From Kibdelosporangium sp. MJ126-NF4 (GTDB lineage: Bacteria; Actinomycetota; Actinomycetes; Mycobacteriales; Pseudonocardiaceae): a DNA stretch of 23,098 bases. The position numbers and the translations under genes are program-made. The stretch is taken from contig NZ_CDME01000019.1 of assembly GCF_000826545.1 (NCBI RefSeq), forward strand, positions 1-23,098, written 5' to 3'. Position 1 is the stretch's first letter. Each line of letters begins with the position of its first letter. The notes beneath the pieces were generated by a model. The model did not search any database. It had not been told where the DNA came from and worked only from the letters and a program-made list of their open reading frames with translations. Below are positions 1-7,907 of the stretch, piece by piece.

Positions 1-2
1 GC

Positions 3-2363
3 AGTGGCGACCAGCCGCGTGGCCGCGGCGCCGGCGGCGATCGCCAAAACGATCGCCGTAACGACGGTCGGCGTGGGTACGCCGCTGACCGCAAGCCACG
101 AGGAGCAGGCGCGAACACGAGCAGGCGCGACTCATGGCGTGGTGACGACCGCCGTGACGACCGGCCACGCTCCAACCGCGGTGACAACCAGGGGGACCGC
201 CCCCGCCGGGACGACAACGACCGCCGAGACTTCAGCCGTGGCCGTGACGACCGCCCCTTCCGCAAACCGGCGCGTGACAACAACTCCCGCAGCTACGACC
301 GGGACAAACCGCGCCGCGACTTCACCTCCCGCGACCGCGACAACCGGTGGGAAAACCGAAGCGACAACAAAGGCGGAGGCGCCGACCGCCCCCGTGGGAA
401 GTTCGACAGGGACGATCGGCCCCGTCGCGACTTCAGCAAGAGCGACGGTCCCCGCCGTGACTTCGGCAGTGACCGTGGTCCCCGTAAGGACTTTGGGCGT
501 GACGATCGGCCACGTCGTGACTTCAACGGTGACCGTGGTCCGCGTCGGGACTTCAGCAAGGATGACAAGCCCCGTCAGAGCTTCAACCGCGACGACCGCG
601 GCGGCCCACGTCGTGACTTCGGTCGCGACGACAAGCCCCGTCGCGATTTCGGCAGTGACCGTCCGCGTAAGGACTTCGGTCGCGACGACAAGCCGCGCCG
701 CGATTTCGGTGGCGACCGTGGCCCGCGTAAGGACTTCGGTCGTGACGATCGGCCACGCCGTGACTTCAGCAGTGACCGTCCCCGTAAGGACTTTGGTGGT
801 GACCGGCCACGTCGTGACTTCGGCCGTGATGACAAGCCTCGTCGCGACTTCGACAACGACCGTCCCCGTAAGGACTTCAGCCGCGACGACAAGCCTCGTC
901 GGGACTTCGGCAGTGACCGTGGCCCGCGTAAGGACTTTGGGCGTGACGATCGGCCACGTCGTGACTTCAACGGTGACCGTGGTCCGCGTCGGGACTTCAG
1001 CAAGGATGACAAGCCCCGTCAGAGCTTCAACCGCGACGACCGCGGCGGCCCACGTCGTGACTTCGGCCGCGACGACAAGCCCCGTCGCGATTTCGGCAGT
1101 GACCGTCCGCGCAAGGACTTCGGCGGCGACCGGCCTCGTCGCGACTTCGACAACGACCGCCCCCGCAAGGACTTCAGCCGCGACGACCGGCCACGTCGGG
1201 ACCACGGTGGCGACCGTCCGCGTGGCGACGCCGACCGTGGCGACCGCCCCCGCCGTGACTTCAACGGCGACCGTGGTCCGCGTCGGGACTTCAGCAAAGA
1301 CGACAAGCCCCGTCAGAGCTTCAACCGCGACGACCGCGGCGGCCCGCGCCGCGACTCCGGTAGCGACCGTCCACGCAAGGACTTCGGCCGTGACGATCGG
1401 CCGCGTGGCGACTTCAACCGCGAGGACCGACCACGCCCTGACTCGGATGGGGACAACGGCCCGCGCGACACCGAGCTGGACAACAAGCTGGACAACAAGC
1501 CACAGCAGGGCCAGAGCGAGCTCGACGTCGACACCGCGGACCGCCCCGGCGACGACGTCGACCAGAACGAGTCGCCAGAGAACGAGTCCCCCGAGGCCAT
1601 CGAGCACGACCGCCCGACGGCGTCCGACGACGCGGATGAGCCGTCCGACGACGAGCCCGAGCCCGAGCCCGAGCCGAGGACGCTCGTCAGCCCGGAGCTG
1701 GCCACGCTGCCGGAAGGTGCCGACATCTCCAAGCTCGACGCCGAGGCGCGTCAGGAGCTCAGGAGCCTGCCCAAGGCCCAGGCCGAGGACGTCGGCCAGC
1801 ACCTCGCCGCGGCGGGAATGCTGATCGACGAGGACCCCGAGCTTGCCCTCAAGCACGCCCGTATCGCGCGTGGCAAGGCGTCACGGGTCGCGATCGTTCG
1901 GGAAGCCGCCGGACTGGCCGCGTACCACGCGGGCGAGTGGTCCGAGGCCCTCTCGGACCTGCGGACCGTCCGTCGCATGACGGGCTCGAACGCGCACATC
2001 GCGGTGATGGCCGACTGTGAGCGTGCTCTTGGCCGTCCCGAGCGTGCGCTGGACCTCGCCAAGGAAGCCGGGACGGACGTGAGCCCGTCGACCGCGGTCG
2101 AACTGCGGATCGTCGCGGCCGGTGCGCGGCGGGACATGGGCCAGTTGGACGCCGCGGTCATCGCGCTGCAGGGACCGGACCTGGACCCGAAGCGCAAGGA
2201 CCCGTGGAGCGCTCGACTGTTCTACGCCTACGCCGACAACCTTGAGGCCGCCGGTCGCACCGATGAGGCGATCCGCTGGTTCCTCAACGCCGCTCAGGCC
2301 GACGACGAGGAAGAGACCGACGCGGCCGAGCGGGCCGTGGAACTTGGGGCCGCACTTCAGTGA
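3..2363 (+). CDS. Arg/Asp-rich repeat protein with TPR-like C-terminal domain (5' end outside window)
   Basis: The reading frame is open from the left edge to a TGA at 2361-2363, giving at least 786 residues; the true start lies upstream. No ATG, GTG or TTG occurs in this frame before 1818, so the ATG at 1818 is almost certainly internal. Residues 1 to about 480 are low-complexity Arg/Asp/Gly/Pro sequence, becoming a regular decapeptide repeat of the type DDRPRRDFGR. An acidic linker (about 480-565, many Asp, Glu and Pro) follows. The last 220 residues are helical and Ala/Leu-rich with TPR-like periodicity. By position the gene corresponds to M. tuberculosis Rv1691, a TPR protein. The N-terminal half is predicted disordered and strongly basic with interspersed acids, which would suit nucleic-acid binding or condensate formation; that function is inference. 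It overlaps the next gene by 4 nt. Confidence 0.8.
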   Translation, partial: SGDQPRGRGAGGDRQNDRRNDGRRGYAADRKPRGAGANTSRRDSWRGDDRRDDRPRSNRGDNQGDRPRRDDNDRRDFSRGRDDRPFRKPARDNNSRSYDRDKPRRDFTSRDRDNRWENRSDNKGGGADRPRGKFDRDDRPRRDFSKSDGPRRDFGSDRGPRKDFGRDDRPRRDFNGDRGPRRDFSKDDKPRQSFNRDDRGGPRRDFGRDDKPRRDFGSDRPRKDFGRDDKPRRDFGGDRGPRKDFGRDDRPRRDFSSDRPRKDFGGDRPRRDFGRDDKPRRDFDNDRPRKDFSRDDKPRRDFGSDRGPRKDFGRDDRPRRDFNGDRGPRRDFSKDDKPRQSFNRDDRGGPRRDFGRDDKPRRDFGSDRPRKDFGGDRPRRDFDNDRPRKDFSRDDRPRRDHGGDRPRGDADRGDRPRRDFNGDRGPRRDFSKDDKPRQSFNRDDRGGPRRDSGSDRPRKDFGRDDRPRGDFNREDRPRPDSDGDNGPRDTELDNKLDNKPQQGQSELDVDTADRPGDDVDQNESPENESPEAIEHDRPTASDDADEPSDDEPEPEPEPRTLVSPELATLPEGADISKLDAEARQELRSLPKAQAEDVGQHLAAAGMLIDEDPELALKHARIARGKASRVAIVREAAGLAAYHAGEWSEALSDLRTVRRMTGSNAHIAVMADCERALGRPERALDLAKEAGTDVSPSTAVELRIVAAGARRDMGQLDAAVIALQGPDLDPKRKDPWSARLFYAYADNLEAAGRTDEAIRWFLNAAQADDEEETDAAERAVELGAALQ
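483..667 (+). repeat. Segmental duplication, copy A (copy B at 927-1111)
   Basis: Positions 483-622 are identical to 927-1066 (140 bp). After one mismatch at 623/1067 identity continues to 667/1111. The offset is 444 bp, or 148 codons. A third, shorter and more diverged copy of the core block starts at 1263, 294 bp after the second. Near-identity including third codon positions indicates recent unequal recombination rather than independent drift. Confidence 0.85.
927..1111 (+). repeat. Segmental duplication, copy B
   Basis: Second copy of 483-667 with a single substitution over 185 bp. The 30-residue block containing SKDDKPRQSFNRDD occurs in copies starting at 525, 969 and 1263. Confidence 0.85.
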
Positions 2364-3385
2364 AACGTCGGCTGCTCGACATCTACGACGCATTGCTGCT
2401 CGACCTGGACGGAACCGTCTACCGCGGTGGTGAGGCGGTTCCGGGAGCAGCGGAGGCGGTGCAGGCCGCCAGGGAGAACGGCACAGCCGTCCGGTTCGTC
2501 ACCAACAACGCCTCGCGCAGCCCCGAGGACGTCGCGGAACACCTGACGCACCTGGGCGTCGCGGCCCAGCCAGTCGAAGTCAGCACCAGCGCACAGGCGG
2601 CGGGCACTGTCCTGGCCGAGCGGCTCGAACCCGGCGACGAAGTCCTCGTCGTCGGGACGAACGCACTCGCGGACATCGTGAGCGCGGCCGGTCTGCGCCC
2701 CGTCCACACGTTCACCAACACCGTCAAAGCCGTCGTCCAGGGCCTGTCGCGGGACCTCGGCTACCGCGACCTCGCCGAGGCGACACTGGCGATCCGGGCA
2801 GGCGCGCTGTGGGTGGCGTGCAACATGGACGCCACCCTGCCGACCGAACGCGGCGAACTGCCCGGCAACGGCTCCCTGGTGGCCGCGGTGCGTGCCGCGA
2901 CCGGCCAGGAGCCCCTCGTCGCGGGCAAGCCCGCGCGGCCGCTGATGGACGAGGCGATCACGTCCGCCGGTGCGGGCAGCCCCCTGGTCGTCGGGGACCG
3001 TCTCGACACCGACATCGCGGGCGCCGTCACGGCCGAAGTGGATGCCCTGCTCGTGCTGTCCGGGGTCACCACGCCCGCGGACCTGCTGGCCGCGCCCGCG
3101 TGGCTCAGGCCGCGCTATGTCGCCGCGTCGATCAGTGACGTGTGCGGGCCCGCGGAAGGCCTGGAGATTGCGGCACAGCGTGCATGGGACGTCGACCGGA
3201 CCGACCACCAGCTGACCGTCCGGTGGACCGGAAACGGGGCCTCCGCTGACGAACTGGCGTTATTGCGGGCGCTGTGCGCGGCGCACCGGCCGATCGACGG
3301 TGGCGAGATCAAGGTGCGCGCCGAGGACGACACGACACGAGCCGCGCTCGTGGCACTGGGAATTGCCAGAACGGCGGTACCGTGA
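2360..3385 (+). CDS. HAD-family phosphatase, probable glycerol-3-phosphate phosphatase
   Basis: This 341-residue protein starts at a GTG overlapping the previous stop (GTGA). HAD motif I is DLDGTVY with Asp15 as the expected nucleophile and Asp17 as acid/base. Motif II is TNNAS (about 48-52), the motif III Lys is in VAGKP (Lys190), and motif IV is GDRLDTDIAGA (212-222), all in the NagD/PGP-like arrangement. About 80 residues follow the HAD core. The M. tuberculosis positional equivalent Rv1692 is a known glycerol-3-phosphate phosphatase (phospholipid head-group recycling) with a GNAT-like C-terminal extension, and size and layout agree. Family and fold are clear; the precise substrate is inferred from synteny. 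p-Nitrophenyl phosphatase or NagD-type activity are alternatives. Confidence 0.88.
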   Translation: MKRRLLDIYDALLLDLDGTVYRGGEAVPGAAEAVQAARENGTAVRFVTNNASRSPEDVAEHLTHLGVAAQPVEVSTSAQAAGTVLAERLEPGDEVLVVGTNALADIVSAAGLRPVHTFTNTVKAVVQGLSRDLGYRDLAEATLAIRAGALWVACNMDATLPTERGELPGNGSLVAAVRAATGQEPLVAGKPARPLMDEAITSAGAGSPLVVGDRLDTDIAGAVTAEVDALLVLSGVTTPADLLAAPAWLRPRYVAASISDVCGPAEGLEIAAQRAWDVDRTDHQLTVRWTGNGASADELALLRALCAAHRPIDGGEIKVRAEDDTTRAALVALGIARTAVP

Positions 3386-3386
3386 A

Positions 3387-3593
3387 GTGGTGCAGTTCAA
3401 CTCCGAAGGCAGCTGGAGCAGGCCGGTCCCCGGCCCGCCACCGGACCCGGCCGTCGCGGCGACGGGGGCCATCGACGCGGCACTGGCCGGTCTCGAAGGG
3501 CTCGACCAGCTTGAGCCGGTCGAGCACGTCGGCAGGTTCGACGCGGTGCACTCGGCACTGACCGAGGCGCTGTCCAGCATCGACAAGGTTTGA
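3387..3593 (+). CDS. Small conserved actinobacterial protein (Rv1693-like position)
   Basis: A 68-residue ORF lies between the HAD gene and tlyA with one base of separation upstream and six downstream. Two adjacent GTG codons (3387 and 3390) can start it; the first is given. The N-terminal third is rich in Pro and Gly, and the C-terminal 40 residues form an acidic amphipathic segment ending SSIDKV. No catalytic motif is visible. M. tuberculosis has a similarly tiny gene of unknown function, Rv1693, at this position, which is the main reason for calling it real. An upstream in-frame extension into the HAD gene reads as Arg-rich shadow sequence and was left out. Confidence 0.7.
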   Translation: MVQFNSEGSWSRPVPGPPPDPAVAATGAIDAALAGLEGLDQLEPVEHVGRFDAVHSALTEALSSIDKV

Positions 3594-3599
3594 CATCCC

Positions 3600-4412
3600 A
3601 TGCCCCGCAGGTCGCGGCTGGACGCTGAGCTCGTGCGTCGTGGCCTGGCCAGGTCACGCGAGCACGCGTCACAGCTGATCGCGGACGGCCACGTCACTGT
3701 CAAGGGCGTCGTCGCCAGGAAACCCGCCACCGCCGTGGAAACCGACGCGCCGGTGGTGGTCCGCGAGGACGTCGACGAGAACTGGGCGTCGCGTGGTGCG
3801 CACAAGCTGGTCGGCGCGCTGGCGGAGTTCGGGCCCGACGGGTTGACCGTCAAGGGGAAACGCTGTCTCGACGCGGGCGCGTCCACCGGTGGCTTCACCG
3901 ATGTGTTGCTGCGCAACGAGGCCACTCAGGTCGTCGCCGCGGACGTCGGGCGTGGCCTGCTGATCTGGCGGTTGACGACCGACCCCCGGGTCCTGGTGCG
4001 GGACAAGACCAACGTCCGCGCGCTCACCCTCCAGGACACCGACGGGCCAGTGGACCTGGTGGTCGCCGACCTGTCGTTCATCTCGCTGAAACTGGTCCTG
4101 CCCGCTCTGCTGGCGTGCACGACCGAGGACGCCGACCTGGTGCCGATGGTCAAACCCCAGTTCGAAGTCGGCAAGGAACGCCTGGGCTCCGGTGGTGTCG
4201 TGCGGGACCCTGGCCTGCGTGCCGAAGCAGTCATCGAGGTGCTCACCGCGGCGGCCGGGCTCGGCCTGCGCCCGCACGGCGTTGTGGCAAGCCCGTTGCC
4301 CGGCCCGTCGGGCAACGTGGAGTACTTCGTGTGGCTGCGACGTGGTGACCCGCTCGACCCCGAGCAGGTCGCCGACATGGTTCACACTGCGGTGCAGAAG
4401 GGGCCACAATGA
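3600..4412 (+). CDS. tlyA: TlyA family rRNA 2'-O-methyltransferase (16S/23S cytidine)
   Basis: The 270-residue protein has an N-terminal S4 RNA-binding domain (about 4-60, starting RLDAELVRRGLARSREHA) and a FtsJ-like Rossmann methyltransferase domain. The SAM-binding loop is DAGASTGGFT (91-100). The catalytic tetrad is consistent with Lys69 (SRGAHKL), the Asp of VVADLSF, the Lys of MVKPQFE and the Glu of VEYFVW. In mycobacteria TlyA methylates one cytidine in 16S and one in 23S rRNA, and its loss gives capreomycin resistance. Length matches M. tuberculosis TlyA (268). The interdomain linker tetrapeptide known as RAWV in mycobacteria reads ENWA here, keeping the Trp. The ATG at 3600 follows the small gene closely, and the stop overlaps nadK (ATGA). 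Confidence 0.94.
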   Translation: MPRRSRLDAELVRRGLARSREHASQLIADGHVTVKGVVARKPATAVETDAPVVVREDVDENWASRGAHKLVGALAEFGPDGLTVKGKRCLDAGASTGGFTDVLLRNEATQVVAADVGRGLLIWRLTTDPRVLVRDKTNVRALTLQDTDGPVDLVVADLSFISLKLVLPALLACTTEDADLVPMVKPQFEVGKERLGSGGVVRDPGLRAEAVIEVLTAAAGLGLRPHGVVASPLPGPSGNVEYFVWLRRGDPLDPEQVADMVHTAVQKGPQ

Positions 4413-5302
4413 CCGACAGACCGCCGATCTACGAGATCCTGATGGTCGTGCACACCGGCCGCCACGCGAATCGGCGGACCGCCGAACTGGTGGCCGAGCA
4501 GTTCGCCAAGGCCGGGGTGTCCGTCAGGGCACTCGACGTCGAATCCGGCGACTACAGCCCGGGCCTGGCAACAGTTCCCGCGGACGAGAACGCCGCCAAG
4601 GGCGTTGACCTGGTGTTCGTCCTCGGTGGCGACGGAACCCTGCTGCGTGCCGCGGAACTGGCGCGCCCGGCGGGAGTGCCGGTGCTGGGGGTGAACCTCG
4701 GCCGGGTCGGGTTCCTCGCCGAGGCGGACTCCGATGACCTCGATGTCGCCGTGCGCCGCGTGCTGGACGGCAAGTTCCACGTCGACGAGCGGATGACGCT
4801 GGCGGTCGTGGCCACCCACGAGGGCGAAGAGATCGCGCGGACGTGGGCGCTCAACGAGGCCAGCGTGGAGAAGAGCAGCCGGGACAAGATCCTGGACGTG
4901 TTGATCGAGGTCGACGGCCGACCGGTGTCGGCGTTCGGCTCGGACGGCGTGCTGTGCGCGACCCCGACCGGATCGACCGCGTACGCGTTCTCCGCCGGTG
5001 GGCCGGTGATCTGGCCGGACGTGCAGGCGCTGGTCGTGGTGCCGAGCAACGCGCACGCGATGTTCGCCCGGCCACTGGTGGTCTCGCCGACGTCGATCGT
5101 GGCGATGGAGGTCGATCCGAACGGGCACCCCGCTGTGCTGTTCTGTGACGGGCAACGCACGTTCGAACTGCCGCCGGGCGCGCGGGTGGAGGTTTCGGCG
5201 GGATCCGAGCCGGTCAGGCTGGTGCGGCTGTGGGACGGGCCGTTCACGGACCGGCTTGTGAAGAAGTTCGGATTGCCCGTACAGGGGTGGCGGAAGCGAT
5301 GA
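4409..5302 (+). CDS. nadK: ATP/polyphosphate-type NAD kinase
   Basis: The 297-residue enzyme phosphorylates NAD to NADP in the cytosol. Diagnostic motifs are GGDGT (73-77, nucleotide binding and catalytic Asp), NEAS (149-152) and TPTGSTAYAFSAGGP (185-199), in the usual order and spacing. The start ATG overlaps the tlyA stop by 4 nt, so translation is probably coupled. Size matches M. tuberculosis PpnK (307). The tlyA-nadK-recN order is conserved in actinobacteria. Confidence 0.95.
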   Translation: MTDRPPIYEILMVVHTGRHANRRTAELVAEQFAKAGVSVRALDVESGDYSPGLATVPADENAAKGVDLVFVLGGDGTLLRAAELARPAGVPVLGVNLGRVGFLAEADSDDLDVAVRRVLDGKFHVDERMTLAVVATHEGEEIARTWALNEASVEKSSRDKILDVLIEVDGRPVSAFGSDGVLCATPTGSTAYAFSAGGPVIWPDVQALVVVPSNAHAMFARPLVVSPTSIVAMEVDPNGHPAVLFCDGQRTFELPPGARVEVSAGSEPVRLVRLWDGPFTDRLVKKFGLPVQGWRKR

Positions 5303-5332
5303 CCTTCTCGGTGAGTAGGTAGGGTTCGCACT

Positions 5333-7114
5333 GTGCTGGCCGAGATGCGCATCCAGGGCCTCGGCGTCATTGACGAGGCCACCCTGCAACTGGACCCCGG
5401 CTTCACCGTCGTGACTGGTGAGACCGGGGCTGGCAAGACCATGGTCGTGACCGGACTGCATCTGCTGTCCGGTGGCCGAGCCGAGGCGTCGAGAGTCCGT
5501 TCCGGCGCGAGCCGTGCCGTGGTCGAGGGCCGTTTCCACGTACCGCCTGATTCCACGGCGGCGAAGGTCGCGGTCGAAGCGGCGGCGGAGCCGGACGAGG
5601 ACGGCAGCCTGATCGCGTTGCGGACCGTCGGGGCTGACGGCCGGTCCCGTGCCCACCTCGGTGGCCGTTCGGTGCCGGTCGGTGTGCTGTCGGAACTGGC
5701 CGAGCAGCTGATCGCGGTGCACGGCCAGAACGACCAGTTGCGTCTGCTGCACCCGGCGGAGCAGCGGGCGGTGCTGGACACGTTCGCCGGCGACGCGGTC
5801 GCCAAGGCGTTGGCGGAGTACCGGTCGACCCGAGCCGAGTGGCTCGAGGTGATCGACGAGCTGCGAGAGAAGACCGAGCGTGCGCGTGAGCTGGCCAAAC
5901 AGGCCGACCTGCTGCAGCACGGGCTCAAGGAGATCGAGGCGGTCGACCCGAAGCCGGGTGAGGACACCGCACTGGTGGACGAGGCCCGCAGGTTGGCGGA
6001 CGTCGACCAGTTGCGGGAGGCCGCGACGGGCGCTCACTTCGCGCTGAACGGGTCGCTGGACGACCCGTCGGACGGCAGCGGCGCGTTGTCGCTGATCGAC
6101 GAGGCGCGGCGGCGGCTGTCGGCGTCGGAGGACCCGAAGCTGCGTGATCTCGAACCGCGGCTGGCCGAGGCGGTTGTCCTGCTCAGCGACGCGAACAACG
6201 AGCTCAGCGGGTACGTGGAAGGCCTTGAGGCGGACCCGGCGCGGCTGGAGCAGGTGCTGGCGCGGCAGTCCGAGCTGAAAATGCTGACCCGCAAATACGG
6301 CACGGACATCGACGGTGTCCTGGCGTGGGCGGCGGACGCGGCGCAGCAGCTGACCGGCCTGGACACCTCGGAGGAGGCCCTCACCGCGCTGGCGGCCCGC
6401 CGTGACGCGCTGGCGGCGGAGCTGGCCCGGCACGCGGCGACGTTGACCGAGCAGCGGGAGCGCGCGGCGGGTGAGCTGTCGAGTGAGGTGACGGCGGAGC
6501 TGGCCGGGCTCGCGATGGGCTCGGCGGGGATCGACGTCGCGGTGCGTCCCCGGCAGGCCTCGTCGGACGACGCGCACGCGCTGCAGGTCGGTGACGTGCT
6601 GCTGGCCGCCGGACCGGACGGTGTGGACGAGGTCGAGCTGCGCCTGAAGGCACACGACGGCGCACAGCCGCTGCCGGTGCACAAGGCGGCGTCCGGCGGT
6701 GAACTGTCCCGGGTGATGCTGGCGATCGAGGTGGTGCTCGCGCACGCGGACCCCGTGCCAACCATGGTCTTCGACGAAGTGGACGCGGGCGTGGGTGGCC
6801 GTGCGGCCATCGAGATCGGCCGACGCCTGGCCCGCCTGGCCCGCAGCCACCAGGTCATCGTGGTCACGCACCTCGCGCAGGTCGCCGCGTTCGCCGACCG
6901 CCACCTGGTCGTGGACAAGTCCGCCAAGGGCGGGCTCACCCGCTCCGGCGTGAAGACACTGTCGGCCGAGGACCGAGTGGTAGAACTCGCCAGGATGCTG
7001 GCCGGGATGGAATCCACCGAGACCGGCCGAGCACACGCGGAGGAACTGCTAGGGCTGGCGGAGGCCGCCAAGCGCGAGGCCATCAACGGCAAGAAGGGCC
7101 GACGGAAGAAATAG
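5333..7114 (+). CDS. recN: DNA repair protein RecN (SMC-like ATPase)
   Basis: The 593-residue protein has the split ABC ATPase layout of RecN. Walker A is GETGAGKT (29-36). A long helical region with heptad character covers about 150-390. The ABC signature is ASGGELSR (453-460), followed by Walker B MVFDEVDAGVGG (478-489). RecN acts in double-strand break repair. The GTG at 5333 is chosen because MLAEMRIQGLGV matches the family N-terminus; the next Met (5345) would remove the first beta strand. It lies 30 nt after nadK and ends in a basic tail (GKKGRRKK). No obvious terminator follows directly. Confidence 0.94.
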   Translation: MLAEMRIQGLGVIDEATLQLDPGFTVVTGETGAGKTMVVTGLHLLSGGRAEASRVRSGASRAVVEGRFHVPPDSTAAKVAVEAAAEPDEDGSLIALRTVGADGRSRAHLGGRSVPVGVLSELAEQLIAVHGQNDQLRLLHPAEQRAVLDTFAGDAVAKALAEYRSTRAEWLEVIDELREKTERARELAKQADLLQHGLKEIEAVDPKPGEDTALVDEARRLADVDQLREAATGAHFALNGSLDDPSDGSGALSLIDEARRRLSASEDPKLRDLEPRLAEAVVLLSDANNELSGYVEGLEADPARLEQVLARQSELKMLTRKYGTDIDGVLAWAADAAQQLTGLDTSEEALTALAARRDALAAELARHAATLTEQRERAAGELSSEVTAELAGLAMGSAGIDVAVRPRQASSDDAHALQVGDVLLAAGPDGVDEVELRLKAHDGAQPLPVHKAASGGELSRVMLAIEVVLAHADPVPTMVFDEVDAGVGGRAAIEIGRRLARLARSHQVIVVTHLAQVAAFADRHLVVDKSAKGGLTRSGVKTLSAEDRVVELARMLAGMESTETGRAHAEELLGLAEAAKREAINGKKGRRKK

Positions 7115-7215
7115 CCCCAGAGGCCCAACCGCGTGTCTACCACACAGGCACCCCGTGTCCACCATTCCGGCATCATGAAATTCCCAGCCGGACCGGCAGG
7201 GCAGGCGCATGTCAC

Positions 7216-7290
7216 GTGCGCGCGAGCGCAGGGGTAAGGAACGTGCGCGCGCATGCGCGGGTGTGTGGCGTGCGCGCGAAGCGCAGGGGT
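7216..7290 (+). repeat. Near-identical direct repeat pair, GC-rich
   Basis: A 20-bp sequence at 7216-7235, beginning GTGCGCGCGAGCGCAG, recurs at 7270-7290 with a single inserted A. The copies are 54 bp apart, with an intervening alternating GTGCGCGCGCATGCGCG run that could adopt Z-DNA or a small cruciform. Confidence 0.6.
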
Positions 7291-7306
7291 GTGGTTCGTG
7301 GGGTGT

Positions 7307-7438
7307 CCCTCCCGTATGGCCTGGGCGCAGCCATACCACGGCGTGTCGGGAGGTCGGCCTACGCAAACCAACCCACAGCGCAGGCGATACCGACCTCCCG
7401 GCACGCCGTGGTTTCCTCCGGCAGGTCATACGGGAGGG
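7307..7438. other. Long imperfect hairpin inside the recN-steA gap
   Basis: Two stem blocks pair: 7307-7318 with 7427-7438 (12 bp, perfect, CCCTCCCGTATG) and 7335-7357 with 7390-7412 (22 of 23 bp, the mismatch being a possible G-U). They are separated by an internal loop of 16 and 14 nt and capped by a 32-nt loop. The stem is longer than a typical intrinsic terminator and is not followed by a T run. Confidence 0.7.
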
Positions 7439-7843
7439 GCGCCCCGCGCCCCCCCACTCGACCCAGGAAATCACGTGAGTTGAGCGAACCGGGGCGAGAG
7501 ACGAAGTGTCTGTTGTGTCCCTCTTGGAGGCCTGCCCGCCGGCGAGGCATCTCTTTGTCTTTTGTGACAAGGAAAACGGACGGCAGACCACCCGACTTTG
7601 ACGGAACCTGTGCCGGACAGGTAGGGGAATTTCGGTGTGCCGGAATGGTGGACACACCGTGCGGGAACGGTGGACACGGTGAGGTGTACGCAGAGTGGGC
7701 CCGCTGGGACGGTTCGGTCGATCGGGTGATTTTCGCTCGGTGCTGCTGATCTTGACCACATGCAGGGGATCTTCGGGGCGAGGCGACCGTCGGTGCCTGT
7801 TTTCGCTGGTCACACCGTGTCACCCGTGATCGCCCCTGCGGGT

Positions 7844-7893
7844 GACTGTCCATTTGCGTCGGCGTGGCGTGATCATTGTGGACTGTCCATTTG
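7844..7893 (+). promoter_or_regulatory. Direct repeat GACTGTCCATTTG upstream of steA
   Basis: The 13-mer GACTGTCCATTTG occurs at 7844-7856 and 7881-7893, 37 bp apart start to start, 15 bp before the steA ATG. AT content is high for the genome. The arrangement suggests binding sites for a regulator or a duplicated promoter element; no factor is assigned. Confidence 0.45.
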
Positions 7894-7907
7894 TCACCAT
7901 CGGCGTT

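Larger units (their letters stand above)
471..1440 (+). repeat. Coding tandem repeats of about 10 codons (consensus xDDRPRRDFx)
   Basis: About 30 degenerate copies of a 9-11 residue unit with core RPRRDF or RPRKDF run head to tail in the frame of the TPR-like protein. Variation is mainly R/K at one site, Gly/Ser/Asn/Asp before the DD, and an occasional extra Gly (DRGPRRDF). All length changes keep the frame, so the tract is under coding constraint. Confidence 0.85.
7133..7677. repeat. Non-coding 545-bp structure bounded by 53-bp inverted repeats (MITE-like candidate)
   Basis: The left arm 7133-7185 and the reverse complement of the right arm 7625-7677 align without gaps at 40 of 53 positions, including 18 consecutive identical bases (GTGTCCACCATTCCGGCA at 7155-7172 against 7638-7655). 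Each arm carries an internal direct subrepeat, GTGTCYACC, twice with 22-bp spacing. No recognisable protein is encoded inside and no target-site duplication is evident. The structure sits in the 793-bp gap between recN and steA. It could be a degraded miniature transposable element, an ncRNA locus or a set of protein-binding sites. Confidence 0.55.

Noticed and set aside
4..1824. 606-residue plus-strand ORF rich in Thr, Ala and Val
   Set aside because: It is a frame shift of the Arg/Asp repeat protein. The correct frame continues into the TPR-like domain; this one ends in meaningless Ser/Arg sequence.
132..1856. 574-residue minus-strand ORF and several shorter RSLKSRRG-type ORFs
   Set aside because: Antisense shadows of a repeat tract whose restricted codons avoid stops in other frames.
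4382..7036. 884-residue minus-strand ORF opposite nadK and recN
   Set aside because: Arg/Gln/His-rich composition typical of antisense frames in high-GC DNA. recN and nadK have full motif sets on the plus strand.
7216..7749. 177-residue plus-strand ORF in the recN-steA gap
   Set aside because: No recognisable domain or ribosome binding site, and it runs through the hairpin and inverted repeat. Treated as non-coding.
7842..7907. Upstream GTG start for steA
   Set aside because: It would add 22 residues not seen in homologues and cover the repeated upstream boxes; the ATG at 7908 gives the family N-terminus and length.
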